A model generated the notes under the pieces. That model was not told the DNA's origin. It worked only from the letters and a program-made list of their open reading frames with translations, and did not search any database. The translations under genes and the position numbers were made by a program. Shown here in pieces: positions 8,740 through 16,168 of a DNA stretch of 64,000 nucleotides. The stretch's first letter is position 1. Every line of letters starts with the position of its first letter. The stretch is from Nitrospira sp. (GTDB taxonomy: Bacteria; Nitrospirota; Nitrospiria; Nitrospirales; Nitrospiraceae). The DNA lies in assembly GCA_024998685.1 (NCBI GenBank), contig JACOEH010000019.1:20759-84758 (forward strand), in the 5' to 3' direction.

Positions 8740-9089
8740 GATCAGGCTCCTTCGTGTTGAAGTTTGAATCAGTGACGGTACGTTTGCTTGATCTGCAAAA
8801 ATGAGACCGCGCTTGTCTCGTTCGCATCCTTCCAAAATGAAAAATTTTTAGAAATCAAATCTCCACAATGCATCAGCTTTTTCAAGAGCGGACTGTTGAT
8901 GGATTTCCTCATCTCACGCGATGTGCATAAAGATGGAAGGACAAATTGTCCTCTCAGGCGCATAATTCCTGGATGTTGTCTCGCCCAAAGTGGCAAGGGA
9001 TCGACCTCTTCTGTTCGTTAGTCTAGACGCTACAGACATTACGATTGCACCCCTGCTGGATCACCAGTAAATTTCCTAGGGATGGAATC
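8740..9089. promoter_or_regulatory. Divergent intergenic region
   Basis: A 350-bp space between divergently transcribed TraR/DksA and endonuclease/phosphatase genes. It must hold both promoters, but I cannot pick a convincing -35/-10 pair. It includes an AT-rich patch around 8840-8870. No RNA gene or strong hairpin noticed. Confidence 0.3.
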
Positions 9090-9749
9090 ATGCGTCTCAC
9101 GGTGGCCACGTATAATGTACATCGCTGCATCGGATGGGATGGACGGTATAGCCGCGAACGTATCCTTGCTGTGCTTCAAGAATTGCAGGCGGATCTCATT
9201 GCACTTCAAGAAGTGGATGAGGAAGACACCTTGCAGCGGTTGGCCGTTCATTTGAACATGACCGCGATCGCCGGACCGAATTTACGTCGCCACGGCGCAT
9301 ACGGGAACGGCGTGCTGACGACGTGCAAGCTGGGAGAACTCCGGCTGGTTGATCTCAGCTTCCGCGGACATGAGCCTCGCGGCGCCATCGATGTCGATGT
9401 GATGTGCGGGAGAGAGCGGCTGCAGGTCATCGCGACACATCTCGGTTTACGACCCAGCGAGAGGCGCTGGCAAGTGCGTGAACTCCTCAAACGGTTCGGC
9501 ACGCGCCATTGCATTCTCTTGGGGGACATCAACGAATGGTTTTTATGGGGGCGGCCTCTTCGGTGGATCACGAAGATTTTCGGATATACGCCCTCACTCC
9601 GATCGTTTCCCTCCCCGCAGCCTATTTTTGCCCTCGACCGTATCTGGATTCGGCCTCCCGGCAGCGTCATCGACATTCGAACTCATAAGACAACCCTCTC
9701 GCGTGTGGCTTCAGATCATCTACCTTTGAGAGCGGTCATCCGATTGTAA
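9090..9749 (+). CDS. Endonuclease/exonuclease/phosphatase family protein
   Basis: Protein of 219 residues from ATG 9090 (TAGGGA upstream). It carries the EEP fold signatures in order: VATYNVHRC near the N-terminus, ALQEVDEE (metal-binding Glu), a conserved His in ATHLGL, LLGDINEW (Asp/Asn pair) and SDHLPLRAVI at the C-terminus with catalytic Asp-His. Substrate could be a phosphodiester such as DNA, a phosphoinositide or a phospholipid; sequence alone does not decide. No signal peptide, so probably cytoplasmic. Confidence 0.85.
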   Translation: MRLTVATYNVHRCIGWDGRYSRERILAVLQELQADLIALQEVDEEDTLQRLAVHLNMTAIAGPNLRRHGAYGNGVLTTCKLGELRLVDLSFRGHEPRGAIDVDVMCGRERLQVIATHLGLRPSERRWQVRELLKRFGTRHCILLGDINEWFLWGRPLRWITKIFGYTPSLRSFPSPQPIFALDRIWIRPPGSVIDIRTHKTTLSRVASDHLPLRAVIRL

Positions 9750-9769
9750 CCACACGAATGTCATCGATA

Positions 9770-10420
9770 TCACTTCAGCGACGGAATGGATGTCGGCATC
9801 ATCGTGCGCTCCAGCCGATGCTCCACGGCCTTCCAGTCGATATTGGAAAAAAAGGCCTCGATGTAGGAGACGCGTTCCGAAGGCTTGTAATCGAGGATGA
9901 AGGCATGTTCCCACACATCCATGACCAACACGGGGGCGAAGCCGGCCACATTGCCGGTTTCATGCAGCGTAATCCAATGATTGGTGAGTCTGCCGTTGTA
10001 AGGGTTGAGGTAACAGACGGCCCACCCGACCCCTCGCATCTTCCCCACGCCGATGAAATCACTTTTCCAAGCTTCATATGTGCCGAAGCTGCTTTCAGCC
10101 GCTTGTCGGAACGGAGAATGCGCCACGGGATCGGCCGATCCGTTGGTCATGAGATTGTCGAAATAGTATTCGTGCAAGACCATGCCGTTGTATTCGAACC
10201 CGTATCGCCGTTTGAGCTCCGAGTAGACCGGCATCTCTTCCTGATCGACCTTTCCGTCCTCCACGAGTTGATGAATGCGCGCCGTGAGATTGTTCGTCTC
10301 TTTGACGTACCCTTCGTAGAGTTTGAAATGCATGGCGAGCGTCCGGTCGGAAATGCCGTGAAGGCCGTGGAGATCATAGGATCGCGGTTCATACTTTCGT
10401 GGCAGCGTTTCGGTGTGCAT
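9770..10420 (-). CDS. Superoxide dismutase (Fe/Mn family)
   Basis: Protein of 216 residues that dismutates superoxide to hydrogen peroxide and oxygen. The four metal ligands can be placed: His in TLAMHFKLYEGYV, His in MVLHEYYFDNL, and Asp and His in VLVMDVWEHAFILDY. The N-terminus is slightly divergent (MHTETLPRKYEPRSYDL) and there is no signal peptide. Fe versus Mn use cannot be decided. It lies close to a Cys-rich copper-type protein, consistent with an oxidative and metal stress region. Confidence 0.92.
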   Translation of the reverse strand: MHTETLPRKYEPRSYDLHGLHGISDRTLAMHFKLYEGYVKETNNLTARIHQLVEDGKVDQEEMPVYSELKRRYGFEYNGMVLHEYYFDNLMTNGSADPVAHSPFRQAAESSFGTYEAWKSDFIGVGKMRGVGWAVCYLNPYNGRLTNHWITLHETGNVAGFAPVLVMDVWEHAFILDYKPSERVSYIEAFFSNIDWKAVEHRLERTMMPTSIPSLK

Positions 10421-10537
10421 CGTGTTACTCCCTAAAGTGGTTCATGTTCCTGCATAGATGAGGCGACTCACGTCTGAGAAGATAAGGCCTCATGGACAGC
10501 CGTAGGCACATCCGGGATGCGACATCATACGGACTCC

Positions 10538-10768
10538 TCACGCCGAGCCAAGGGCCGGTGAAGGCGACGGGTGCGATGGATTGGGCTTTGGAACAGGCGG
10601 CTGAGGAGGCGGAATCGGCCCGGACGGTTTGGGAGTCGGGTCGGTCGGTCCCGGACTGGGATCGGTAGGCGGACCGACTTCTTGCAGGCGGACCGTGGTC
10701 GCTGCTTCCATCGGGCCGGTTATCAAACAGATCACCGACAACAGACTGACGACAACAATACTCCGCAT
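10538..10768 (-). CDS. Small secreted proline-rich protein
   Basis: Protein of 76 residues. An N-terminal signal peptide (MRSIVVVSLLSVICLITG, cleavage near MEAA) is followed by a tail of Pro-rich repeats (GPTDPTPKPSGPIPPPQPP). No domain is recognised. It may be a cell-wall or periplasmic spacer. The low complexity lowers confidence, but the signal peptide supports a real gene. Confidence 0.55.
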   Translation of the reverse strand: MRSIVVVSLLSVICLITGPMEAATTVRLQEVGPPTDPSPGPTDPTPKPSGPIPPPQPPVPKPNPSHPSPSPALGSA

Positions 10769-10813
10769 GCGCTTCTCCTCCAGAAAAGTCCCTGGTTCCG
10801 GCTCTCGTACAGG

Positions 10814-11197
10814 TCATGCGGAATGAGCCGCAGTCCCGACCATTTCGCGACAGAGATCCGCGCATCGACGGCACTCTTCCGCGCATGGACCGCACATGGC
10901 ATGTTGCGGCGCATGGCGCTCGCACACCTCGGCACACTCGTCACAAATCTCCGCGCAGAGCCGGCACAGCGACTCGGCTCGCTGTGAGGAGCGGCTGATG
11001 AATTTCGCGGCGAGGACACAGATGTCGGCGCAGTCGCGGCAGAGCCGGATACAACGGGTCATCAAATCATCATGGTGTTGATGGTCGTGATGTTCCATGC
11101 CGATCATGTCGTTGGCGCAAGCTTCGCACATGTGCGCGCATGAGAAACACGCGTTCAGGGAATTCTGATGCTGTTGCGATAATGTCTTCATTTCCAT
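10814..11197 (-). CDS. Four-helix bundle Cys-rich (copper storage-type) protein
   Basis: Protein of 127 residues. ATG 11197 is chosen over 11254 because GGAGC lies upstream. It carries many regularly spaced Cys and His: ACFSCAHMCEAC, HHDHQHHDD, CIRLCRDCADIC, CRLCAEICDECAEVC, CGPCAEECRRCADLC. This is the pattern of the DUF326/Csp family of cytosolic four-helix bundles that bind many Cu(I) ions, often mis-named ferredoxin. No signal peptide, so Csp3-like. Likely role: copper buffering. Confidence 0.85.
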   Translation of the reverse strand: MEMKTLSQQHQNSLNACFSCAHMCEACANDMIGMEHHDHQHHDDLMTRCIRLCRDCADICVLAAKFISRSSQRAESLCRLCAEICDECAEVCERHAPQHAMCGPCAEECRRCADLCREMVGTAAHSA

Positions 11198-11255
11198 AAC
11201 AATCGGCTCCTTTCGGTGAAGATCAACGTCCGTCCATCGGCTCATTGAATCCATA

Positions 11256-11762
11256 TCAGTGTTTCTGTTGCGCCCTTCTGCCGCCGGACTTTTTGGTTTT
11301 GACGGCTCGCCCCGGTCGTTTCGCTCCCGGACTTGTCGGTGTCGGTGTGCCGGGTTCGGTGAGCTCCCGCAATCGTTCCTGATATCCCTCTGAAGAAGCG
11401 GGGTTCAGCTCCCATCGCTGCACATCGCGATCGGCCTCTTTATCGCCGAACCGCAAAGGCTCGGCGTCATCGTATGTAATGCCTACCGCCTTCCCTAATT
11501 CGTCGACTACGTCCTGATCCGGGGTTGGAGTCGAACCACCTACCGCCTCTTCGCCGTCGTCCGTCCCGCTCCATGTCGCATCGACATCGCCGCCGGACAG
11601 CGTTGTGTCGGGCGCGGCCGTATCGGAGGAGGGCGGAGAGACGCTCGAGACAGACTCCATCGTGTCTTCAGGAAAAGCCCCCTCTTGCCCGGTATCCTCT
11701 CCTTCTCCTTCATAGTACCGACGGATAAGGCGATCGGCGTCTATACGTTTCGGTTCTGACAT
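11256..11762 (-). CDS. DUF6335-like protein
   Basis: About 168 residues from ATG 11762 (AAGGATC upstream). The N-terminus has a short motif (RIDADRLIRRYYEGEGED) and an acidic, Ser/Thr-rich middle. A conserved block at the C-terminal half (AVGITYDDAEPLRFGDK, then DRDVQRWELNPASSE) resembles the DUF6335 family seen in cyanobacteria and nitrifiers. The C-terminal tail is basic (KRPGRAVKTKKSGGRR). Function unknown. Confidence 0.7.
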   Translation of the reverse strand: MSEPKRIDADRLIRRYYEGEGEDTGQEGAFPEDTMESVSSVSPPSSDTAAPDTTLSGGDVDATWSGTDDGEEAVGGSTPTPDQDVVDELGKAVGITYDDAEPLRFGDKEADRDVQRWELNPASSEGYQERLRELTEPGTPTPTSPGAKRPGRAVKTKKSGGRRAQQKH

Positions 11763-11829
11763 GATCGATCCTTCAATGTGCAGCCTGCTCACAAGATGAT
11801 GTGAGGGGCTGTCGGGTTGAAATTCGCTC

Positions 11830-12297
11830 TTAGTTCCTCTCAGGCCAGGCCACGGTCGTCAACCGATGCAAGGATTCGATCGGCGCCGTGTCTGCGGAAT
11901 AGATGGTGGTATAGCGATCTTGTAGCATGGCAAAAAATTGGGCGCGTCGTTCTTGTGGGATGCCTGCAAGTGTTGCAAGCGACGTCAAATATTCCCCCTG
12001 ACCTTGGGCGATGTCTCGCTGGACGTTATTGAAGGTGTAGGCGACGAATACCTGGAATCGATGCTTTGCCTTGAGCGGATCGTTATACATCGCGCCGGGA
12101 GTGGTGCTGGAAGTAAACTCCTTGAGCGGTTCCAGGAGTTCGCTTGTGGCCTGCGTCGTCCCATTGGACAGCGCCGTTGTCGCCTCAAACGGCGCTTTGA
12201 CCAGTTCTCTGGTCGCGTCGCATCCAGCAGCTCCAAACAGAAATAAAAGTAAAAAGGAAAGATACTTTTCCCAAAGATACTTTTCCTCCGGTGCCAT
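11830..12297 (-). CDS. DUF3015-like lipoprotein
   Basis: About 155 residues from ATG 12297, with GGAGCC upstream. It has a hydrophobic signal (YLSFLLLFLFGAAGC) with a lipobox Cys. The mature part includes RFQVFVAYTFNNVQRDIAQG, then GEYLTSLATLAGIPQERR, resembling DUF3015. Its N-terminus contains KYLWEKYL, encoded by a 15-bp tandem duplication (12258-12272 and 12273-12287, one mismatch) that keeps frame. Function unknown; cell-envelope location. Confidence 0.65.
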   Translation of the reverse strand: MAPEEKYLWEKYLSFLLLFLFGAAGCDATRELVKAPFEATTALSNGTTQATSELLEPLKEFTSSTTPGAMYNDPLKAKHRFQVFVAYTFNNVQRDIAQGQGEYLTSLATLAGIPQERRAQFFAMLQDRYTTIYSADTAPIESLHRLTTVAWPERN

Positions 12298-12409
12298 GGC
12301 AGGCTCCTTTCTTCTCACGCCGCTGCTCGCCCCGATATCTTGACTTGCTGCTTAATGTACGCAGACTCCTCGGAAGGCTGTACTCGGTCATACCCTAGAT
12401 TGAGGGGGG

Positions 12410-13567
12410 CTAAGCCTCGCGGACCCATTGCAGCCACCGCGGCCTAATATATTCCTCGATCAGAATTTTGATACAGGTGGCGGCGGGAATCGCAAAGATC
12501 AGCCCGAACAGCCCTCCTACGGCTCCGCCCAAGAAGACCACGATGAGAATCGTCGCGGCGCCCATGTCTGTGGAGTGGCTTTGCAGCCAGGGAGTCAAGA
12601 CCCAGCTTTCGATGAATTGCACGACCAGGTAGGCCAGGCTCGGCCAGAGCAAAATGGCCATCCATTCTGTCTCGGTGGATTGACCGGCGGTCACGGCATC
12701 GGCGTACTTCAGTATGACGGCTAAGGGCCACCCGATGGCGGAGAGGTACGGCACCAGGGAGGCTAAACCGATAGCCACGCCTAACAGGAACCAATAGGGG
12801 ACTTCGGTCAACTCCCATCCTATTGCGTACAATACAGCGGTGATCACCGCAATGAGGAGACGTTCGGAAACGAAGCCACGCACGGCCGTATCCATTCGGC
12901 TCAAGACATGCAGAATGTGCGGTCGATGCACAATAGGAATCAGGCGGACGACGGTCTGACTCATGCGCTCAAAATTCCAAGCGAAGAAGAAAAAGTAGAT
13001 GGGGATCAAGATCGTATAGAGCGCGGCATTGACCGTGATCCCGAGCACCTGTCCCAGCAGGCCGAATGCGTGACCGGTCCCAACGAAAAGAGGTTGGAGG
13101 GTTGCCAGCGGGTCGTCGTACATCCGCCCAAGGATGTCGCGTAAATTGAAGGAGTTACTCAGGAGGTCCTGATAGCGTTGTGAAAGACTCCGTACATAGA
13201 CCGGAATTTTCTGTATCAATGTCTGAGCTTGTTCGATCAAGAGAGGGATGAGCCACAATCCGAGGCCGACGAAGATGAGAGTCAAGAGCAGCATGAGTAT
13301 GCCGACCGTCAAGGGGCGAGGCACCGACCACCGTGTGAACGCATACTCGACAAACGGATTCACCAGATAGGCGAAGAAAACGGCGATAAACACAGGCAGG
13401 AAGACAGTATGCAATTCGTAGAGAGACCAAAGCAGCCCGGCGATGGCGCCGAAGATGAACAGGTCGCGAATAGGGCGGATTTCCCACAGATGCCGGTCGA
13501 TTCCTGGCTTGTCATGCACGGGTTCTTCTGGCGGCGAGGATCTCGGCATAGGAGGAAGCGAACTCAT
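12410..13567 (-). CDS. AI-2E family transporter (PerM/TqsA-like)
   Basis: Protein of 385 residues with about eight membrane segments, for example FIFGAIAGLLWSLYELHTVF, VFIAVFFAYLVNP, GILMLLLTLIFVGLGLWLIP, and the C-terminal pair ILIVVFLGGAVGGLFGLIFA and IPAATCIKILI. The long amphipathic region after segment 3 and the GGxxGxxGxxxAIPxAA C-terminal motif are characteristic of the AI-2E exporter family. Substrate unknown; members export autoinducer-2 or act in Na+/H+ exchange. Confidence 0.9.
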   Translation of the reverse strand: MSSLPPMPRSSPPEEPVHDKPGIDRHLWEIRPIRDLFIFGAIAGLLWSLYELHTVFLPVFIAVFFAYLVNPFVEYAFTRWSVPRPLTVGILMLLLTLIFVGLGLWLIPLLIEQAQTLIQKIPVYVRSLSQRYQDLLSNSFNLRDILGRMYDDPLATLQPLFVGTGHAFGLLGQVLGITVNAALYTILIPIYFFFFAWNFERMSQTVVRLIPIVHRPHILHVLSRMDTAVRGFVSERLLIAVITAVLYAIGWELTEVPYWFLLGVAIGLASLVPYLSAIGWPLAVILKYADAVTAGQSTETEWMAILLWPSLAYLVVQFIESWVLTPWLQSHSTDMGAATILIVVFLGGAVGGLFGLIFAIPAATCIKILIEEYIRPRWLQWVREA

Positions 13568-13696
13568 CGAATCACGGCGTATTCAAGCGCGATCGCTGCG
13601 CCTGACCGTATCCCTTATGCCTTCGGGAAGGGTCGATACCAGAGCCATTACAACGACAATGACGATAAGGGCGATAACAAGGAGGGGTTACGCGGA

Positions 13697-14074
13697 TCAC
13701 ATGTCACCCGCAAATGCGATGGTGCTGAGCAAGGCGTTTTCCGCCTGGCGCGAATCAAGGCGGGTGTGTTGTACGACGATCGGTACATCTGATTCGACGA
13801 GACTGGCAAAGTCGGTATCGTGCGGGATCGGTTCCGGATCATGGAGATCGTTGAAGCGGATATGCCTCGTTCGTCGTCCCGGCACCATAAGTCGGTACGG
13901 CCCGACCGGTTCACGGTCGCTATAAAAGACGGTGATGCGCACATGAGCCTCTTGATCGGATGTATTCAACAGGCAAACGGTTTCATGACTGGTCATCTGT
14001 GGCGAGGGGCCGTGGCTGCTCGCGGGAATATAACCTTCGGCAATGGCCCATCGTCTGCGTCCGATACTTTCCAT
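13697..14074 (-). CDS. Sensory rhodopsin transducer (ASRT)-like protein
   Basis: Protein of 125 residues. ATG 14074 is chosen because GGAGGT lies upstream. The whole protein matches the Anabaena sensory rhodopsin transducer family: RWAIAEGYIPASS at the N-terminus, ETVCLLNTSDQEAHVRITVF, YSDREPVGPY, then RTRHIRFNDL, and SDVPIVVQHTRLDSRQ near the end. The family forms a soluble tetrameric beta fold; in Anabaena it partners a sensory rhodopsin. No rhodopsin gene is visible here, so it may bind another ligand or partner. Confidence 0.8.
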   Translation of the reverse strand: MESIGRRRWAIAEGYIPASSHGPSPQMTSHETVCLLNTSDQEAHVRITVFYSDREPVGPYRLMVPGRRTRHIRFNDLHDPEPIPHDTDFASLVESDVPIVVQHTRLDSRQAENALLSTIAFAGDM

Positions 14075-14440
14075 AGCGACACCTCCGACTGAAATAAAGG
14101 GAATCATGCAAGCGAGGTGCCTCGTATGTGCGGGGGGATTTTGCCGACAGGGCTCCACCAAACTGCATCATTGAACTGAGTTTTCATGGAAGACTTGTCT
14201 CAGGGCAGACATCTTGTCCGAATATATCCTGGTTGATTGCTTCCGTTTCCAGGCTCTTTGTCTCTCACGGTTATGAGCGGGAGATCCAACGGTAGATTGA
14301 TTGAAGGGCGGCTTTTAGACGGAAAGAAAGAATGAAAAAAGGATGGCCACAAACGGCCTATGTTTTGCAGAGATGCCTTCTATGTCGGATGGTTTACAGG
14401 GAGAGCCGTCTCTTGAAATCAAAGCTGGAGCGAGCGGTGA
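14075..14440. promoter_or_regulatory. Divergent intergenic region
   Basis: About 365 bp between the ASRT-like gene (minus) and the SmbP-like gene (plus). An open frame from 14332 overlaps the SmbP-like gene in another reading frame and has no recognisable domain. No RNA gene or clear promoter pair identified. Confidence 0.3.
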
Positions 14441-14710
14441 ATGAAGGGGGAAATCGTCATATTGACGCTTATCGTGTTTGTCTGGGTGGGGACCCTAGCT
14501 CAAGCCGAGGAACAGCCGGTGGGAATGTCGCATTCCACGGAACGGCTCAACGAAGGCGTCTATGCATTGGGCGAAGCCATCGAACATGGAGAAAAACAGC
14601 AGACCGCGGATGCGACCGAACATATGATGCACGCCATTATGAAGCTGTCGCAGTCTGCCGGGCTTCAAATTCCTGAAGGAGTTGCAACCGGCAAAACGTC
14701 CACCAATTGA
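14441..14710 (+). CDS. Small exported metal-binding (SmbP-like) protein
   Basis: Protein of 89 residues. A signal peptide (IVILTLIVFVWVGTLAQAEE) is followed by a short helical mature part with His residues at helix-repeat spacing (MSHSTERLNEGV, GEAIEHGEKQQ, ATEHMMHAIMKL). This resembles SmbP, a small periplasmic metal-binding protein first described in Nitrosomonas. Fewer His residues than SmbP, so binding may be weaker. Function inferred. Confidence 0.6.
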   Translation: MKGEIVILTLIVFVWVGTLAQAEEQPVGMSHSTERLNEGVYALGEAIEHGEKQQTADATEHMMHAIMKLSQSAGLQIPEGVATGKTSTN

Positions 14711-14761
14711 ACGTCCGGGTTCCATACTGTTCACAAAATGATAGACAGATTGGAGGTAGCC

Positions 14762-15430
14762 ATGAAGAAAGGGAGTAACGGATTGGGCCGTACGATGCTC
14801 ATCGCCGCGATAGTGCTGACACCGGTTTGGGGCTTCGCCGAGGGTACCCGCAGTGAGCGACCCGGTGACGCAATGGTCGATCAAAACATGAATCAGTCGG
14901 AATCGTCTTTCGAGAAACAAGCGACCGATATGACCGCAGGCCGAGAGGGGATTGTCGGAAAATATGACGTTGTACCGGTTCTTCGCGGTAAGTTAGTCGA
15001 CGAAAAGGGAGGACCGTTGGATCAAATTGTGAAAAATAAAAAGGGTGAGACCTTAGGCACCATCGAAAAGTTACTGAAGGACACCAAGACGGGAAAGATT
15101 CAGTATGCCGTCCTTGAGTTGGAAGAGACAAAAGATCAGCTGCCTGTCCAGTGGAGCCAGTTCAAACAGGAAAAGGGCCATCTGACGTTGAATGCCTCCC
15201 AAAAAGATTTGTATCCGATCGCGAGTTCCGTCTATTCCAAAGATATGTCACCGGAAGTCTCTCAGTACATGGGTGAGATCAACAAGCTCCGCGAGCAACC
15301 GAAGCCGAAAGGCGATGGTCCAGGGGCACCGGGCCTTCCGTTTGAATCCGTGGGTGGCTTTGGGTCATCAGGACCCCCGCCGGGTCCGGCTCCGGGATAT
15401 GAAGGTGGCAATCCGAGCAGCAAGCGGTAA
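14762..15430 (+). CDS. PRC-barrel domain exported protein
   Basis: About 222 residues from ATG 14762, which has GGAGGT 5 bp upstream; a start at 14738 lacks this. A signal peptide (LIAAIVLTPVWGFAEG) precedes a PRC-barrel-like domain: LRGKLVDEKGG, then KKGETLGTIEKLLKDTKTGK, IQYAVLELEE. The C-terminus is Gly/Pro-rich (FGSSGPPPGPAPGYEGG). PRC-barrels occur in photosynthetic H subunit and RimM proteins; the exported form is of unknown role, often in stress regions. A terminator follows. Confidence 0.75.
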   Translation: MKKGSNGLGRTMLIAAIVLTPVWGFAEGTRSERPGDAMVDQNMNQSESSFEKQATDMTAGREGIVGKYDVVPVLRGKLVDEKGGPLDQIVKNKKGETLGTIEKLLKDTKTGKIQYAVLELEETKDQLPVQWSQFKQEKGHLTLNASQKDLYPIASSVYSKDMSPEVSQYMGEINKLREQPKPKGDGPGAPGLPFESVGGFGSSGPPPGPAPGYEGGNPSSKR

Positions 15431-15439
15431 AGGGGTTGT

Positions 15440-15471
15440 GCGAGGCGTCTCTCTACGACGCCTCGCTTTTT
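15440..15471 (+). terminator. Rho-independent terminator
   Basis: A perfect 9-bp stem GCGAGGCGT / ACGCCTCGC with a 9-nt loop (15440-15466) is followed by TTTTT. It lies 10 bp after the PRC-barrel gene and just before the Slp lipoprotein gene. Confidence 0.9.
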
Positions 15472-15496
15472 GCTGCTCTACGAGGAGAGGTGTTCT

Positions 15497-16066
15497 ATGA
15501 AAGTCACTGTTGGGTTCTGGATCGGATGCGCGCTTCTCTCGATTGTCGTGAGCGGGTGTAATCGGTATCAGGTCATTCCGGATCAGTGGGCGAATCGGGT
15601 CAACACACAATTGACATACGAACAGGTGAAAGCTGCGCCCGACGCCGCGCGCGGACAAATAGTGGTCTGGGGAGGAGAAGTGCTCAACGCCGTACGAGAC
15701 AATGAGAGGACGACGATCGAAGTGCTTGAGGTACCGTTGAATAAGGATCATATTCCCCTCGAAAGCCGGGCGTCATCACGAGGACGATTCTTAGTGTTAG
15801 ACAGTCGTGGCGAAATAATCGACCCTGCTATCTTTAAGGAAGGATCGAAAATTACCGTCATCGGGGAGGTTCTCGGCATTCGCACTGAGACGCTCGATAA
15901 AGCGGCCTATGACTTTCCGATTGTCGCGATACGCGATATGACCATGTGGGACGAAAGCACGAGGCCCAACTATCCGCTTGCCGGATACTCCAATTATTAC
16001 GGATACGGCTACTACGGGCACCGACCGTATATGTTTTTGGAAGGGGCTCACGTGTCGGGAAGTTAG
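15497..16066 (+). CDS. Slp-family outer membrane lipoprotein
   Basis: About 189 residues from ATG 15497 with GAGGAGAGG upstream. The signal peptide ends in a lipobox (LLSIVVSGC). The mature protein matches Slp: VIPDQWANRV, RGQIVVWGGEVLNAVRDNE, TTIEVLEVPLN, GRFLVLDSRG, YDFPIVAIRDMTMW. The C-terminal tail is Tyr/Gly-rich (YSNYYGYGYYGHRPY). Slp is a starvation- and stress-induced lipoprotein of E. coli. Anchored to the outer membrane by inference. Confidence 0.85.
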   Translation: MKVTVGFWIGCALLSIVVSGCNRYQVIPDQWANRVNTQLTYEQVKAAPDAARGQIVVWGGEVLNAVRDNERTTIEVLEVPLNKDHIPLESRASSRGRFLVLDSRGEIIDPAIFKEGSKITVIGEVLGIRTETLDKAAYDFPIVAIRDMTMWDESTRPNYPLAGYSNYYGYGYYGHRPYMFLEGAHVSGS

Positions 16067-16168
16067 GCCCGTAGGAATGCCGTAAGTTCGATTCGCAGTG
16101 GCACAAGCAGTCCGTGCAGATATCGCTCTACCCAAGTCGATGCTAATTCGCCCTATGGCCGAACACCT

